A DNA stretch of 64,000 nucleotides from positions 868,001 to 932,000 of the forward strand of contig NZ_CP133111.1 of assembly GCF_033001325.1 (NCBI RefSeq), given 5' to 3'. The number at the start of each line of letters is the position of its first letter. The stretch's first letter is position 1. The notes beneath the pieces were generated by a model. That model searched no databases, was not told where the DNA came from, and was given only the letters and a program-made list of their open reading frames with translations. Shown here piece by piece: positions 33,338 to 41,199 of the stretch. Source of the stretch: Rhodopseudomonas sp. BAL398. Lineage in GTDB: Bacteria > Pseudomonadota > Alphaproteobacteria > Rhizobiales > Xanthobacteraceae. A program made the translations under genes and the position numbers.

Positions 33338-33830
33338 AGCCGGATGTAGTGTTTCTCCATGCTCAATTGGACCAATGCCAAGCTTCTTCCGTCCCTCTAT
33401 CGTATTGGAGAGGCGTCGGTTTTCGTCGTCGCAAGGACATCTTGGTTGACGAAGGTGCCTGATGTCCAACGGGTTATTGCCGCTGGTCTTGCAGCGATAG
33501 CATCTGACCTGCTTGCCGAGACCGCCGGCAATGACTGGATTATCGCTGAAGACGGCTCCGCCGTTCATTCCAGCTTGGAAGCGCAAATTTGGTGCAGGCC
33601 GAATCGGTAAACCGCTTGCCTCCAGTTCTTCAGCCCGGGAGCGTGAGAATTCCGGTGATCGGATTCACTCACTTAGTTCCTTCTTCAAAGCTTTTCGGTC
33701 ACTGCCGTTCAGGGGGGTGACATGACGCCATTCATGGGCAGAGCGGAGGAGCTTCCAGTCCGCAAATCATGCTATACTTTGTGCACCAGCGCACTGCCAC
33801 TAGTGATGAAAATTGGGGAGTAGTGGAACC
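33338..33830. other. Mostly non-coding stretch before the head-closure gene
   Basis: Open frames of 80-90 codons exist on both strands (33359-33610 plus, 33314-33586 minus), but neither has a convincing start or recognised motif. A short frame 33722-33823 (33 residues, MTPFMGRAEELPVRKSC) follows a strong AGGGGGG site and could be a leader peptide. A TATACT box at about 33774 could drive the next two genes. Confidence 0.4.
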
Positions 33831-34184
33831 ATGAACCAGACCTCAGCTAGGCGTGCCCGAGCTGCGATCAACCGCCGTGGACACCTCGTCAGCTTTCGTC
33901 GTATGACGACAACGATGCCGCAAACTGTTCTGGCGCGCGCAGACGTCAAGGCAACTGTCGAAGGATACAAACCGGACGAGTTGATCAGCGGCATCACCGC
34001 GGGTTCGCGGAAAGTCATCGTGTCGTTGCTCGAACTAATCTCGGCCGGCTTTCCGATGCCTATCAAAAAGGGCGACCGCATCTATCTTGGCGATGCCTTG
34101 GACGTGCCGACTACCATTGATGCCGTGGATCCGGACCACCGCGAATTCAGCGGTTGCCTAGATATCAGCACCAAGGGAACGTGA
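33831..34184 (+). CDS. Head-closure (stopper-like) protein, island 1
   Basis: 117 residues. VKATVEGYKPDELISGITAG, then VIVSLLELISAGFPMPIKKGDRIYL and TIDAVDPDHREFSGCLDIST, follow the pattern of small beta-barrel closure proteins that cap the connector in siphophages (xxGY-x-P-D-E-L...I-x-x-G-x-R). It overlaps the neck-like gene by one base. Its presence without any tail gene suggests the head ends in an adaptor for a foreign tail. Confidence 0.65.
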   Translation: MNQTSARRARAAINRRGHLVSFRRMTTTMPQTVLARADVKATVEGYKPDELISGITAGSRKVIVSLLELISAGFPMPIKKGDRIYLGDALDVPTTIDAVDPDHREFSGCLDISTKGT

Positions 34185-34834
34185 TGCCCCGTATTTCGAC
34201 TTTCGCGAAGGATCTGCAGCTCGCCACGGCGGGCATCGCGCCGGAGAACGTCGCGCGAGAGCTTGCCGCTTACGCGAGACGCGAATTGGCGCGAGCGATC
34301 CAGGACGGCGAGGGATCAGAGCGATTCGATCGCTACGTAAACGGCAATCTCGGCGCGGCAGAGAAAAGTGTCGTTCCGCCCGGACCGATCGTCTATCAGT
34401 TCCGATGGTGGCGCGAGATCCTGGAATTTGCTCTGCAGACTTTGGTCGAGCGATCGCCGCAGAAGTCGGGCCGCTACAAGCAATCCTGGTTTGTCATGAC
34501 GCCTGGTGGCCGCGTCAAGGATTTCGACAGCATCCCAATCAACGCCACGGTGATTATCTGCAACGATCAGCCGTATTCGCGTAAGATCGATGTCGGTCAC
34601 ATGCAGATGTCGGTTCGTCCAGGCGTCGTTGAGGACGCCAAAAAGGCCGTGATGTCGCGGTTCGGCAATATGGTCATGGCGAAACGGACGATGATCCCTT
34701 TGCCCGGAGGGTACGTGCTGAAAGGTCATTTCCGGCGCGGCTACCGGCAGTTCGCGAGGAAGAGGCTGCGCCCAGACACCACGGCCGGCAGTCAGATGCT
34801 GTACCCGGCGCTGGTCCTATCGATGCGCAGCTAA
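34184..34834 (+). CDS. Neck / tail-completion-like protein (HK97 gp10-like)
   Basis: 216 residues from ATG 34184, overlapping the previous stop. The middle part LQTLVERSPQKSGRYKQSWFVM followed by PINATVIICNDQPYSRKIDVGH is the gp10-like signature (helix, pro-ser-gly-x-y turn, then ND-x-P-Y-x-x-x-I/L-x-x-G). These proteins join head and tail. In HK97-like phages the next genes would be terminator and tube proteins; here a leftward operon follows instead. Confidence 0.7.
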   Translation: MPRISTFAKDLQLATAGIAPENVARELAAYARRELARAIQDGEGSERFDRYVNGNLGAAEKSVVPPGPIVYQFRWWREILEFALQTLVERSPQKSGRYKQSWFVMTPGGRVKDFDSIPINATVIICNDQPYSRKIDVGHMQMSVRPGVVEDAKKAVMSRFGNMVMAKRTMIPLPGGYVLKGHFRRGYRQFARKRLRPDTTAGSQMLYPALVLSMRS

Positions 34835-35229
34835 GCTAATGGTTTTGCTATTTCAACATGCCAAGCATCAGCGAACCGCTGAAAGTCTCCGTCCGCAATG
34901 AGATGGCGAACGAACGGAACACCCTCCGCCCCGTGAGGCGTTATATCGATAAGCTCGCCAAGCTCCGTTTCGACAACAGAGTGAGCGACTACATCAAAGT
35001 GCCGCGGAAAATCCAGCACCGAATATCCACGAACGTGCCTATGAATTGGCAGGCAATGCACCCAAGTTGCGACGTTGGAATGGCAGTTGCCCAAGCGCGG
35101 CACCCATTCAGCCGGCTTGCCTATAGGAAGCGAAACACTGACAAAGCGCGGTACTACGGATTGGTCCAAACGCTTCAAGACCGATCTCGCCTGAGCAATA
35201 AGTTCTTCGGACGGTACCTGCGACATCAC
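34831..35229 (-). CDS. Hypothetical protein with Cys-His-Asp arrangement
   Basis: 132 residues, last gene of a leftward three-gene operon. LGNCHSNVATWV, DVVAHSVVETELGELIDITPHG contain a Cys, a His and an Asp in the spacing of papain/transglutaminase-like folds. An enzymatic effector role is therefore possible. It overlaps the preceding gene by four bases (ATGA) and its 3' end overlaps the neck-gene end by four bases. Confidence 0.6.
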   Translation of the reverse strand: MMSQVPSEELIAQARSVLKRLDQSVVPRFVSVSLPIGKPAEWVPRLGNCHSNVATWVHCLPIHRHVRGYSVLDFPRHFDVVAHSVVETELGELIDITPHGAEGVPFVRHLIADGDFQRFADAWHVEIAKPLA

Positions 35230-35525
35230 ACCTGCACGTCGGGATCTTCATAAGCAGACGTTTCGTTCACCGCCTGAAGATATTCGCGTACAGCCCAGGC
35301 TTTACCGACAAGATCGCGAATCCGCTGCGCAAGGTAATGCTCGTAAGAGTCGACGCCTTTCGCGCTTCGCATGTAGTTGCCCATGGCTTCGGCGCTAAAA
35401 GCTGGATCTTCGACGACTTTTTGAAGGCAGAGGAAGAATCTCTTGTCGTCCAGTGGATGGGAACTCTGCCAAGAGTCTACTCGAAGAAATTTGTCAAAAA
35501 CTGTGTAGTCCACGACCGCGCTCAT
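35226..35525 (-). CDS. Hypothetical protein of the ribbon-helix-helix operon
   Basis: 99 residues, acidic and mostly helical (DDKRFFLCLQKVVEDPAFSA, YEHYLAQRIRDLVGKAWAVR). No recognised family. Coupled by ATGA overlaps to the ribbon-helix-helix gene before and the Cys-His-Asp gene after, so the three proteins likely act together, perhaps as regulator plus effector. Confidence 0.6.
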   Translation of the reverse strand: MSAVVDYTVFDKFLRVDSWQSSHPLDDKRFFLCLQKVVEDPAFSAEAMGNYMRSAKGVDSYEHYLAQRIRDLVGKAWAVREYLQAVNETSAYEDPDVQV

Positions 35526-35731
35526 TTCTTTTTCCCTTTTGCCTTCACCGTCAGCGCCTCGTCGAGCAGGCGCCGAATCGCCTCCGGCCGCGTCAAGTCA
35601 GCATCTTCTTGCTTATTGATCCAAGCATCGATTGCCGCGGCCTGGTCCGGCAAGATGCGCAGATGCACGGATTCGGCCCCCGTGGCCGGTCGGCCTCTCG
35701 ATTTTCTCGTACCAGTTATTGCCTTTGCCAT
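35522..35731 (-). CDS. Ribbon-helix-helix (CopG-like) regulator
   Basis: 69 residues from ATG 35731 (MAKAITGTRKSRGRPATGAE). A basic N-terminal arm with GRPATG (AT-hook-like) leads into the strand SVHLRILPDQAAAIDAWIN and helix TRPEAIRRLLDEALTV, a standard RHH fold. Such proteins are autorepressors or antitoxins. It heads the leftward operon 35731-34831 and is divergent from the gene at 35811. Confidence 0.8.
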   Translation of the reverse strand: MAKAITGTRKSRGRPATGAESVHLRILPDQAAAIDAWINKQEDADLTRPEAIRRLLDEALTVKAKGKKK

Positions 35732-35810
35732 GATTTTCGTGTACCAGAAAATCGAGCCGGTCGGAAGCGCCAACTTCCTGCCCGGCTCTAACTCTCACCA
35801 TGGAGGCCCC

Positions 35811-36302
35811 ATGCCGAAAGCTGACACCAGGAATAGACGAGTCGCCACCAGCCATCTTCCGGAATCGATTGGCCCGGCGAACTGCCCCATTGCCGCGATC
35901 GCCGCACGATTTGAGGAGCTTTGGCGGGAACACGATCGCATTGAGGATGTGCCAAAGCCGGAGGACAGACGCGACGATGGGCGCGGCGCTGAACAGATGC
36001 TGCTCTTCTCTGCGGCTGAAACTTTGAAAGACATGGCGTCTTACGCGCGTGCGCGGTCGCTGGAAGGTGCGCTGTTTCAGATCCGACTCGCCGCTGATTG
36101 CATCGGCGACATCAAGGCGAACGAGCACACGCAGGACGAACGAGACTGTCTGGTCGATCAGGCGATGCGCCTGCTGTTTTCGGCGATCGGTCCTGTCCGT
36201 GCGATCGCGACGGGACCGCTCGCGGACGTGGCATCGCGATATATGCCGGCTGCGCACGACCCGTTACTTTGCTTCGACCGCGCGCGCGGCGAGGCGGCCT
36301 GA
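35811..36302 (+). CDS. Hypothetical protein of island 1
   Basis: 163 residues from ATG 35811 (MPKADTRNRRVATSHL), preceded by GGAGG at 35803. Helical throughout, with ARFEELWREHDRIEDVPKPE and LEGALFQIRLAADCIGDIKA. Similar proteins occur in alphaproteobacterial mobile DNA without known function. It is divergent from the ribbon-helix-helix operon, so that regulator may control it. Confidence 0.6.
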   Translation: MPKADTRNRRVATSHLPESIGPANCPIAAIAARFEELWREHDRIEDVPKPEDRRDDGRGAEQMLLFSAAETLKDMASYARARSLEGALFQIRLAADCIGDIKANEHTQDERDCLVDQAMRLLFSAIGPVRAIATGPLADVASRYMPAAHDPLLCFDRARGEAA

Positions 36303-36649
36303 CGGCGCGGCCCTTTTGTCGAAGGGCATCGACCGTCGTCAGCACACCGAGCAGCACAGTCCACGGCGTCACCACGTTGCTGGCGCCGTCGACATTTCGA
36401 CGCCGGCGCCGTCGACACACTCCTGCATTTGATTCGGGCAACCTATCTTGTTGAAATCGTTCATGGTGCCCCGATCGATCGATCCAGCAGGCCCGCATCG
36501 ACTTACGCGCCCGCGCTGCTCACGTGAAAAATCCTAACGAAACCTTTCCAGCACGAAATCAACACGTTATTGGCTTTTACAAGCAATGCGGCGATCTTCA
36601 CGAGGAATGCTGCCTTGTATTCCAAATGCTCCACGGCTAATGATTCGGA
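36303..36649. other. Intergenic region with no supported gene
   Basis: No open frame here has both a start signal and protein-like composition. The last about 130 bases are AT-richer and probably hold the promoter of the regulator-integrase operon. Confidence 0.45.
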
Positions 36650-37339
36650 ATGCCGCGTAGCACTCATAAACGCATCATGGAACTTCCCCCCGTCATCTTC
36701 GAGGCGGGCCCTTTCTCGCCGGCCGAAACAGTCATTCTGACCGGCATAACTGAATCCACGCTGCAGAATTGGACGAACAAGGGCTACCTCGGAGCCGACA
36801 AGGTCGGATTGGGTCGGGGTGCGAAACGCCGCTACACGTTGGCTGACATCGAGACCATCATGTTCGGAATGGACATGGTGGGGGCCGGCATCTCGCCAGT
36901 TGTCGCATTTGAGTACGCGCCCGTGGTCCAGCGGCGGACCGCCGAAGCCGTCGAGCGAATTAGAGATCGCCTGATCGAAGACGGCCATTCCGCGGCGTCG
37001 CTGCAAAGGGATCTAAGCGATCAGGTCGTTGAATTGCTGGCCTGCTTTGCGGCCAACCCAGACGTTGGCAGCAGCGAGGATTACTACGCGGTCAATATTT
37101 TGCACGGCGGCAAGCTGCAGTTTCAGCACCTGCCGGACGGCAAATGGGCCGTGATGCTCTTGCGGGTTGGTTTGCGCAAGCTCGGGCTGGCGAGTCATCT
37201 CGATGCCATCAAAGCCGCGAAGCAGGCAAAGCGGGCGGCGCGGCCAAAGAGACCGCCAGTCAAGCGGATGACCGAAGAGGAACTTCTGGCTGGCCTCGAG
37301 GGGATGGACGAACCGGGCACCGAGAAGGGGAAACCCTGA
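36650..37339 (+). CDS. MerR-like HTH regulator upstream of the integrase
   Basis: 229 residues from ATG 36650; ATG 36677 is an alternative. FSPAETVILTGITESTLQNWTNKGYLGADKVGLGRGAKRRYTLADIETI is a MerR-type winged helix with the R-R/K-x-Y-T wing. The rest is helical and ends in a Lys/Arg-rich segment (AKQAKRAARPKRPPVKR). It overlaps the following small HTH gene by one base, forming an operon with that gene and the integrase. Control of excision or island expression is likely. Confidence 0.75.
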   Translation: MPRSTHKRIMELPPVIFEAGPFSPAETVILTGITESTLQNWTNKGYLGADKVGLGRGAKRRYTLADIETIMFGMDMVGAGISPVVAFEYAPVVQRRTAEAVERIRDRLIEDGHSAASLQRDLSDQVVELLACFAANPDVGSSEDYYAVNILHGGKLQFQHLPDGKWAVMLLRVGLRKLGLASHLDAIKAAKQAKRAARPKRPPVKRMTEEELLAGLEGMDEPGTEKGKP

Positions 37340-37605
37340 TGCCTCGTCAGCTTGCCCTTCCGCCGAATCTGCCGCCGCGGCTGATCGCTCGAGAGGCCAG
37401 CGCCGCGTATGCGTGTCTCTCGCCCAACACCTTCGATGAAATGGTGAGGGATGGCAGGATGCCGAAGCCCCGAATGCTCGGCTCGAAACGTCTGGCATGG
37501 GACGTCCGCGAACTTGATGCTGCGATCGACGCTCTTCCCCGCGATGGTGAAGATGCGAACACCGTCGCCGCTGATGACGGTTGGGGAGAAGAGCATGCCC
37601 CGTAA
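37339..37605 (+). CDS. AlpA/excisionase-like protein next to integrase 1
   Basis: 88 residues from ATG 37339. PRLIAREASAAYACLSPNTFDEMVRDGRMPKPRMLGSKRLAWDVRELDAAI shows the HTH_17/AlpA helix-turn-helix plus wing (R-x-P-K-P... S-K-R-x-x-W/Y). It lies between the MerR-like gene and the integrase and overlaps the integrase start, so an excisionase role is likely. Confidence 0.8.
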   Translation: MPRQLALPPNLPPRLIAREASAAYACLSPNTFDEMVRDGRMPKPRMLGSKRLAWDVRELDAAIDALPRDGEDANTVAADDGWGEEHAP

Positions 37606-38689
37606 GCTCCCGCCGCATGTCGAGCGCAATCACGTGAAGGGACACACCTACCTGTCCTTCAGGATAGGGAAGGGGCCGCGCACCCGGTTGCCGAGCGATC
37701 CGTCGTCGGCTGAATTTCGCGAAGCCTACGCGGCCGCCATGGCCGGCGAGACTCCGCCAGCGCGTGCCGCGATGCAAAAGGACGCGCCCGGGACCATCGG
37801 CGCCTTGGTGACCTCCTACATGCAGACCGCAGCGTTCATCTCTCTGCGAGACACGTCGAAAGCCGGCTATATGACGCGGCTTGAGACGATCCGAGTGGAG
37901 CACGGTCACCGCAGCGTCGCGGGCCTCACACGCGATCGGATCAACACCTTCATCCTGTTGCCCTACGCCGACAGGCCAGGCGCGGCACTCGACACGTTGA
38001 AGAAGCTGCGGATCCTGATTCGGCACGCGATCGAAAAGGGACTGCTGAAGCACGACCCGTCGGCGGGCATCAAACGACCGAAATCCAAGCCGATCAGGGC
38101 TTGGACCGATGCCGAGATGGCGGCCTATGAGGAACGGTGGCCGCTCGGCACGAAACAACGCACCGCCTATGCGCTGATGCTGGGAGTCGGTACGGCGCGC
38201 GTCGACGTTCACCGGATGACCTGGACGCAAGTCGATTCTGCCGGTGTTGGCTACACCCGCAACAAGACCGGCGTGGCCGTCGATATCGGGCTGGACACGG
38301 GCTTGCGGGCGGCATTGGACGCGGCGCCGCGGGAACACGTCACGATCATCAACACCGAGTTCGGCCGGCCCTTCACCGTCGATGGGTTCAGCGGCTTCAT
38401 GCGGGATGCGATGACAGCGGCGGGACTGCCGCTCGATTGCAAGCCACACGGTCTACGCAAGACGCTCGGTCGGAAACTCGCCGACGCCGGCGTCTCGGCA
38501 CACGACATCATGGCCGCGCTCGGTCACACGACGCTCGCACAGGCCGAACTCTACACCAAAGAAGCGAACCGGCGACGAGGCGGACAGCGCGCCGTCACCC
38601 AGCTTAACGACCATAAGGCGAACATCCATTCCCAAACCGCATCCGAGCGTTTGGGGAAAGTGGTCAAAACCGGTGGAAAATCAGAATGA
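37595..38689 (+). CDS. int: Tyrosine recombinase / integrase of island 1
   Basis: 364 residues from ATG 37595, with GGGGAGA ahead. The catalytic domain is complete: Arg202 (VGTARVDVHRM), His285-x-x-Arg288 (KPHGLRKT), His311 (LGHTTLAQ) and Tyr320 (AELYTKEAN). The N-terminal part is a SAM-like core-binding domain (SLRDTSKAGYMTRLE). The gene ends 12 bases before the central attachment site, the usual place for a tRNA-targeting integrase. It is distinct in sequence and length from the island 2 integrase. Confidence 0.93.
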   Translation: MPRKLPPHVERNHVKGHTYLSFRIGKGPRTRLPSDPSSAEFREAYAAAMAGETPPARAAMQKDAPGTIGALVTSYMQTAAFISLRDTSKAGYMTRLETIRVEHGHRSVAGLTRDRINTFILLPYADRPGAALDTLKKLRILIRHAIEKGLLKHDPSAGIKRPKSKPIRAWTDAEMAAYEERWPLGTKQRTAYALMLGVGTARVDVHRMTWTQVDSAGVGYTRNKTGVAVDIGLDTGLRAALDAAPREHVTIINTEFGRPFTVDGFSGFMRDAMTAAGLPLDCKPHGLRKTLGRKLADAGVSAHDIMAALGHTTLAQAELYTKEANRRRGGQRAVTQLNDHKANIHSQTASERLGKVVKTGGKSE

Positions 38690-38700
38690 TGGGCAAGCCG

Positions 38701-38747
38701 ATGGCGCTCCCTAGCGGAATCGAACCGCTCTCTCCACCGTGAAAGGG
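38701..38747. repeat. Central attachment site shared by islands 1 and 2
   Basis: GCTCCCTAGCGGAATCGAAC... runs for 42 bases (38706-38747) identical to 49478-49519 inside tRNA-Glu, i.e. acceptor, T-arm, variable loop and half the anticodon stem. The first 16 bases (38701-38716) also match the left repeat at 21795. It is therefore the right end of island 1 and the left end of island 2. Confidence 0.9.
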
Positions 38748-38851
38748 ATCGTAATCCGTCCACGGTGGACCATAAACATTTTCGCAATTCAATAAAACCA
38801 ATGGTTACAGCCACTTTCGGCAACGTGCGTCTATTGACGTTCACGGGTGTA

Positions 38852-38871
38852 TATTGGACATGTGTTGGACA
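38852..38871. repeat. Probable integrase arm site, left end of island 2
   Basis: TATTGGACATGTGTTGGACA is 19/20 identical to TATTGGACATTTGTTGGACA at 49418-49437. Each holds two TTGGACA words ten bases apart. Position just inside both attachment repeats fits accessory binding sites for the integrase amino-terminal domain. Confidence 0.65.
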
Positions 38872-38903
38872 CGCTCGTTTATCCACCGTGCACGGGATAC
38901 ATC

Positions 38904-40151
38904 ATGGCTCGGACTGTCCAAGACGCGAAGCTTGAATCCCGCACCGCGCGCGACCGGCTCAAGAGCAGCGGCAAGCCTTACTTCCGCACGCTGGAGCCTG
39001 GCCTTCACCTTGGCTACCGCAAGCCCGTCAGTGGCCCCGGCAAGTGGGTGGCGCGGCATTACATCGGCGAGGGCGGTTATGAGATCGAGACGTTGGCCAT
39101 TGCCGACGACTTTTCCGACCCCGATGGCGTGGCGATTCTGTCCTTTGGCCAAGCGCAGACGCTGGCGCGGTCCCGAATGGTGCTGCGCGCGCACGCTGCC
39201 GTCGGCAAGACCAAGCCCCTGACCGTGGCCGATGCCGTCGAGTCCTACATCCAATATCTGATGACGAATAAGAAATCGGGGCAGGAGGGGCGGTACGCCG
39301 CGGACGCCTTCATTCTTCCTGCCCTTGGCAAAATCGAGGTCGACAAACTGACTACTGACCAGATTCGGAAATGGCATGTCGGCGTTGCCGCCGCACCGGC
39401 CCGCATCCGAACCAAGCCGGGCGGAAAGCAAAAGTTTAAGCCTGACGTGTCGGATCCGGAACAGGCTCGCCGCCGCAAGTCGTCGGCGAATCGCATCCTG
39501 ACCGTTTTGAAGGCGGCACTTAACCGGGCGTGGCGGGATGAGCAGGTCGCGTCTGATGGCGCGTGGCGACGGGTCGAGCCGTTCGAGGGCGTCGAGTCCG
39601 CACGGGTGCGGTATCTGACGTTGCCCGAGGCGTCTCGCTTGCTCGCAGGCGCTGACGACGACTTCCGGTTGCTGGTACGGGGCGCGCTGGAAACAGGCGC
39701 CCGGTATGGCGAACTGTGCTTGCTGACCGTCGCCGACTTCAACCCAGACAGCGGCACCGTGACAATTCGCCAGTCAAAAAGCGGGAAGGCCCGCCATGTG
39801 GTGCTGACTGCAGACGGCGCGGCGTTCTTTGCCGAGCGGACGAAGGGACGGCAGGGTGGCGAACCGATGTTCGTCAAAGCGGGCGGGGGACCATGGCTGC
39901 CGTCGCATCAAGCGGCGCCGATGGAAACCGCCAACACGCGAGCGGCGATCGATCCGCCAATCAACTTCCACGGCTTGCGGCACACATGGGCATCGCATGC
40001 GGTGATGGGCGGCGTCCCGATGCTGATCGTTGCGAAAAACCTTGGACACTCCGACACGCGCATGGTCGAGAAGCACTATGGGCATCTGGCAAGTAGCTTC
40101 GTTACCGATGCAATTCGAGCAGGTGCTCCGCGATACGACGGCACGGTTTAG
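38904..40151 (+). CDS. int: Tyrosine recombinase / integrase of island 2
   Basis: 415 residues from ATG 38904 (MARTVQDAKLESRTARDRLK). Catalytic residues are Arg267 (LETGARYGELC), His356-x-x-Arg359 (NFHGLRHTWAS), His382 (NLGHSDTRMVE) and Tyr392 (KHYGHLAS). The N-terminal region (FRTLEPGLHLGYRKP) is an arm-type DNA-binding domain and the middle a SAM-like domain. It begins about 150 bases inside the attachment site. A hairpin terminator follows at 40269. Confidence 0.94.
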   Translation: MARTVQDAKLESRTARDRLKSSGKPYFRTLEPGLHLGYRKPVSGPGKWVARHYIGEGGYEIETLAIADDFSDPDGVAILSFGQAQTLARSRMVLRAHAAVGKTKPLTVADAVESYIQYLMTNKKSGQEGRYAADAFILPALGKIEVDKLTTDQIRKWHVGVAAAPARIRTKPGGKQKFKPDVSDPEQARRRKSSANRILTVLKAALNRAWRDEQVASDGAWRRVEPFEGVESARVRYLTLPEASRLLAGADDDFRLLVRGALETGARYGELCLLTVADFNPDSGTVTIRQSKSGKARHVVLTADGAAFFAERTKGRQGGEPMFVKAGGGPWLPSHQAAPMETANTRAAIDPPINFHGLRHTWASHAVMGGVPMLIVAKNLGHSDTRMVEKHYGHLASSFVTDAIRAGAPRYDGTV

Positions 40152-40268
40152 ATAGTTAATCTACACTTAACGAAGTCCACGGGCGTTGCTTGTTGACAAC
40201 GGGGGCTCATTATGCAATTATCTGCGCGCAGTAGAAATCCGCACTAAGGGTTTTTATTGGTCAAACAT

Positions 40269-40303
40269 AAGGTGCAACGCTCCCTGAGCGTGGCGCCTTT
40301 TTT
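40269..40303 (+). terminator. Rho-independent terminator after integrase 2
   Basis: AAGGTGCAACGCTC pairs with GAGCGTGGCGCCTT over a CCT loop and is followed by TTTTTT. Good stem with two imperfect pairs. It separates the integrase from the following rightward operon. Confidence 0.7.
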
Positions 40304-40365
40304 CATATCTGCCATCGCCCGCCCGACATTCGTCGCGGCGGGTTTTTTCGTACCTGGAGCACACC

Positions 40366-40554
40366 ATGAATTCCCAGACAGTAGACGAGTTCTGCCACAG
40401 CCACGGCATCAGCCGCGCTTTCTTCTACAAGCTTGCCGCGAAGGGGCAGGCCCCGAAAATCTTCAAGATTGGCCGATGCACGCGCATCAGCGACAGCGCC
40501 GCAATCGAATGGGTCGCGGCGCGCGAAGCTGCCAGCGTGAAGGTGGCGGCATGA
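40366..40554 (+). CDS. AlpA-like regulator / excisionase of island 2
   Basis: 62 residues, with GGAGCAC before the ATG. TVDEFCHSHGISRAFFYKLAAKGQAPKIFKIGRCTRISDSAAIEWV is a compact HTH_17/AlpA protein: helix, S-R-A-F-F-Y recognition helix, then the P-K-x-x-K-I-G-R wing. AlpA proteins are the switch of many PICIs and P4-like satellites. It overlaps the next gene by four bases and heads the replication-capsid operon. Confidence 0.85.
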   Translation: MNSQTVDEFCHSHGISRAFFYKLAAKGQAPKIFKIGRCTRISDSAAIEWVAAREAASVKVAA

Positions 40555-40832
40555 AAATCACCGCGCTTGAAATCATCGCTGATCCCAAGCCCTGGAAGAC
40601 CGGCGACAAACTCATTGCCAAATTCAACGTCGAATTTGCCGGCTTGCGGATGATCGACTGCCTTTTGATACGTGCCTCGCGGGGCTTTCTGCTTGCCCAG
40701 GTGCCCCGCGGCACTGGTCGCGACGAAGGCAAGCGTCTTGTCGAGATCGTTGAACCTGATGTCCGCGTAAAGATGGCCGAAGCGGCCTTCGCGGCCTTCA
40801 CCATTCTCGGCGGGACCGAGAAAGCTGCCTAA
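40551..40832 (+). CDS. Hypothetical protein of island 2
   Basis: 93 residues from ATG 40551, overlapping alpA. MKITALEIIADPKPWKTGDKLIAKFNVEFAGLRMIDCLLI then VEIVEPDVRVKMAEAAFAAF: beta-rich with a terminal helix, and it resembles SpoVG-like host-control proteins in length and pattern (K-x-G-D-K-L-x-A). The resemblance is weak; role unknown. Confidence 0.6.
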   Translation: MKITALEIIADPKPWKTGDKLIAKFNVEFAGLRMIDCLLIRASRGFLLAQVPRGTGRDEGKRLVEIVEPDVRVKMAEAAFAAFTILGGTEKAA

Positions 40833-40899
40833 CCACGCATACCCGGCGAGATGTCTCGACCGGATTCAACGAGCCGCAAGCGCGGCAGAAAGCAACACC

Positions 40900-41199
40900 A
40901 TGGAAACGATAGTGCCCGCCGCCGGCGATTGGCATCTCTGCATTGACGATGAAACATCAAGTAGCAAATTTCACCGTGTCACGATACTAGCTTGGGCAAT
41001 TAGCCAAAACCCGGCGGCGTTGCCGGTGCCAATTACTCCGTTCGGGCGCGGTGACGTGTCGGGCGAATATATGGTCCAAGCGGTCAGCGAAAGCGCCGAC
41101 CAATTCATCATATTGCCGAACGGTCCCGCGCTTGCTGGAAACGACTTCAACGGCGCGAAGCAGTGGTTCAAGCAGAAACGCCTTGCAGGTGCGGCATGA
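40900..41199 (+). CDS. Hypothetical protein of island 2
   Basis: 99 residues. WHLCIDDETSSSKFHRVTILAWAIS and GRGDVSGEYMVQAVSESADQF suggest a small beta-rich protein with no recognised motif. Its stop overlaps the RepA-like gene (ATGA), placing it in the replication operon. Confidence 0.6.
   Translation: METIVPAAGDWHLCIDDETSSSKFHRVTILAWAISQNPAALPVPITPFGRGDVSGEYMVQAVSESADQFIILPNGPALAGNDFNGAKQWFKQKRLAGAA

Larger units (their letters stand above)
21795..38716. mobile_element. Island 1: tail-less capsid-encoding integrative element (cf-PICI-like) at tRNA-Glu
   Basis: Bounded by the 16-bp direct repeat ATGGCGCTCCCTAGCG at 21795-21810 and 38701-38716, which is part of the tRNA-Glu 3' end. The integrase is at the right border. 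Inside are portal, protease, capsid, connector, HNH, TerS and TerL in one rightward block, then head-closure and neck-like genes, an XRE-ImmA module and a three-gene leftward operon. No tail tube, tape measure, fibre, holin or lysin is recognised. A decayed prophage is the main alternative, but all head genes are intact and overlap properly. Confidence 0.8.

Noticed and set aside
33359-33610. Possible genes on either strand (83 or 90 codons)
   Set aside because: No ribosome site, no recognised motif, and the two frames exclude each other.
24669-34834. A gene transfer agent cluster
   Set aside because: GTAs carry tail genes and are not flanked by tRNA repeats with an integrase.
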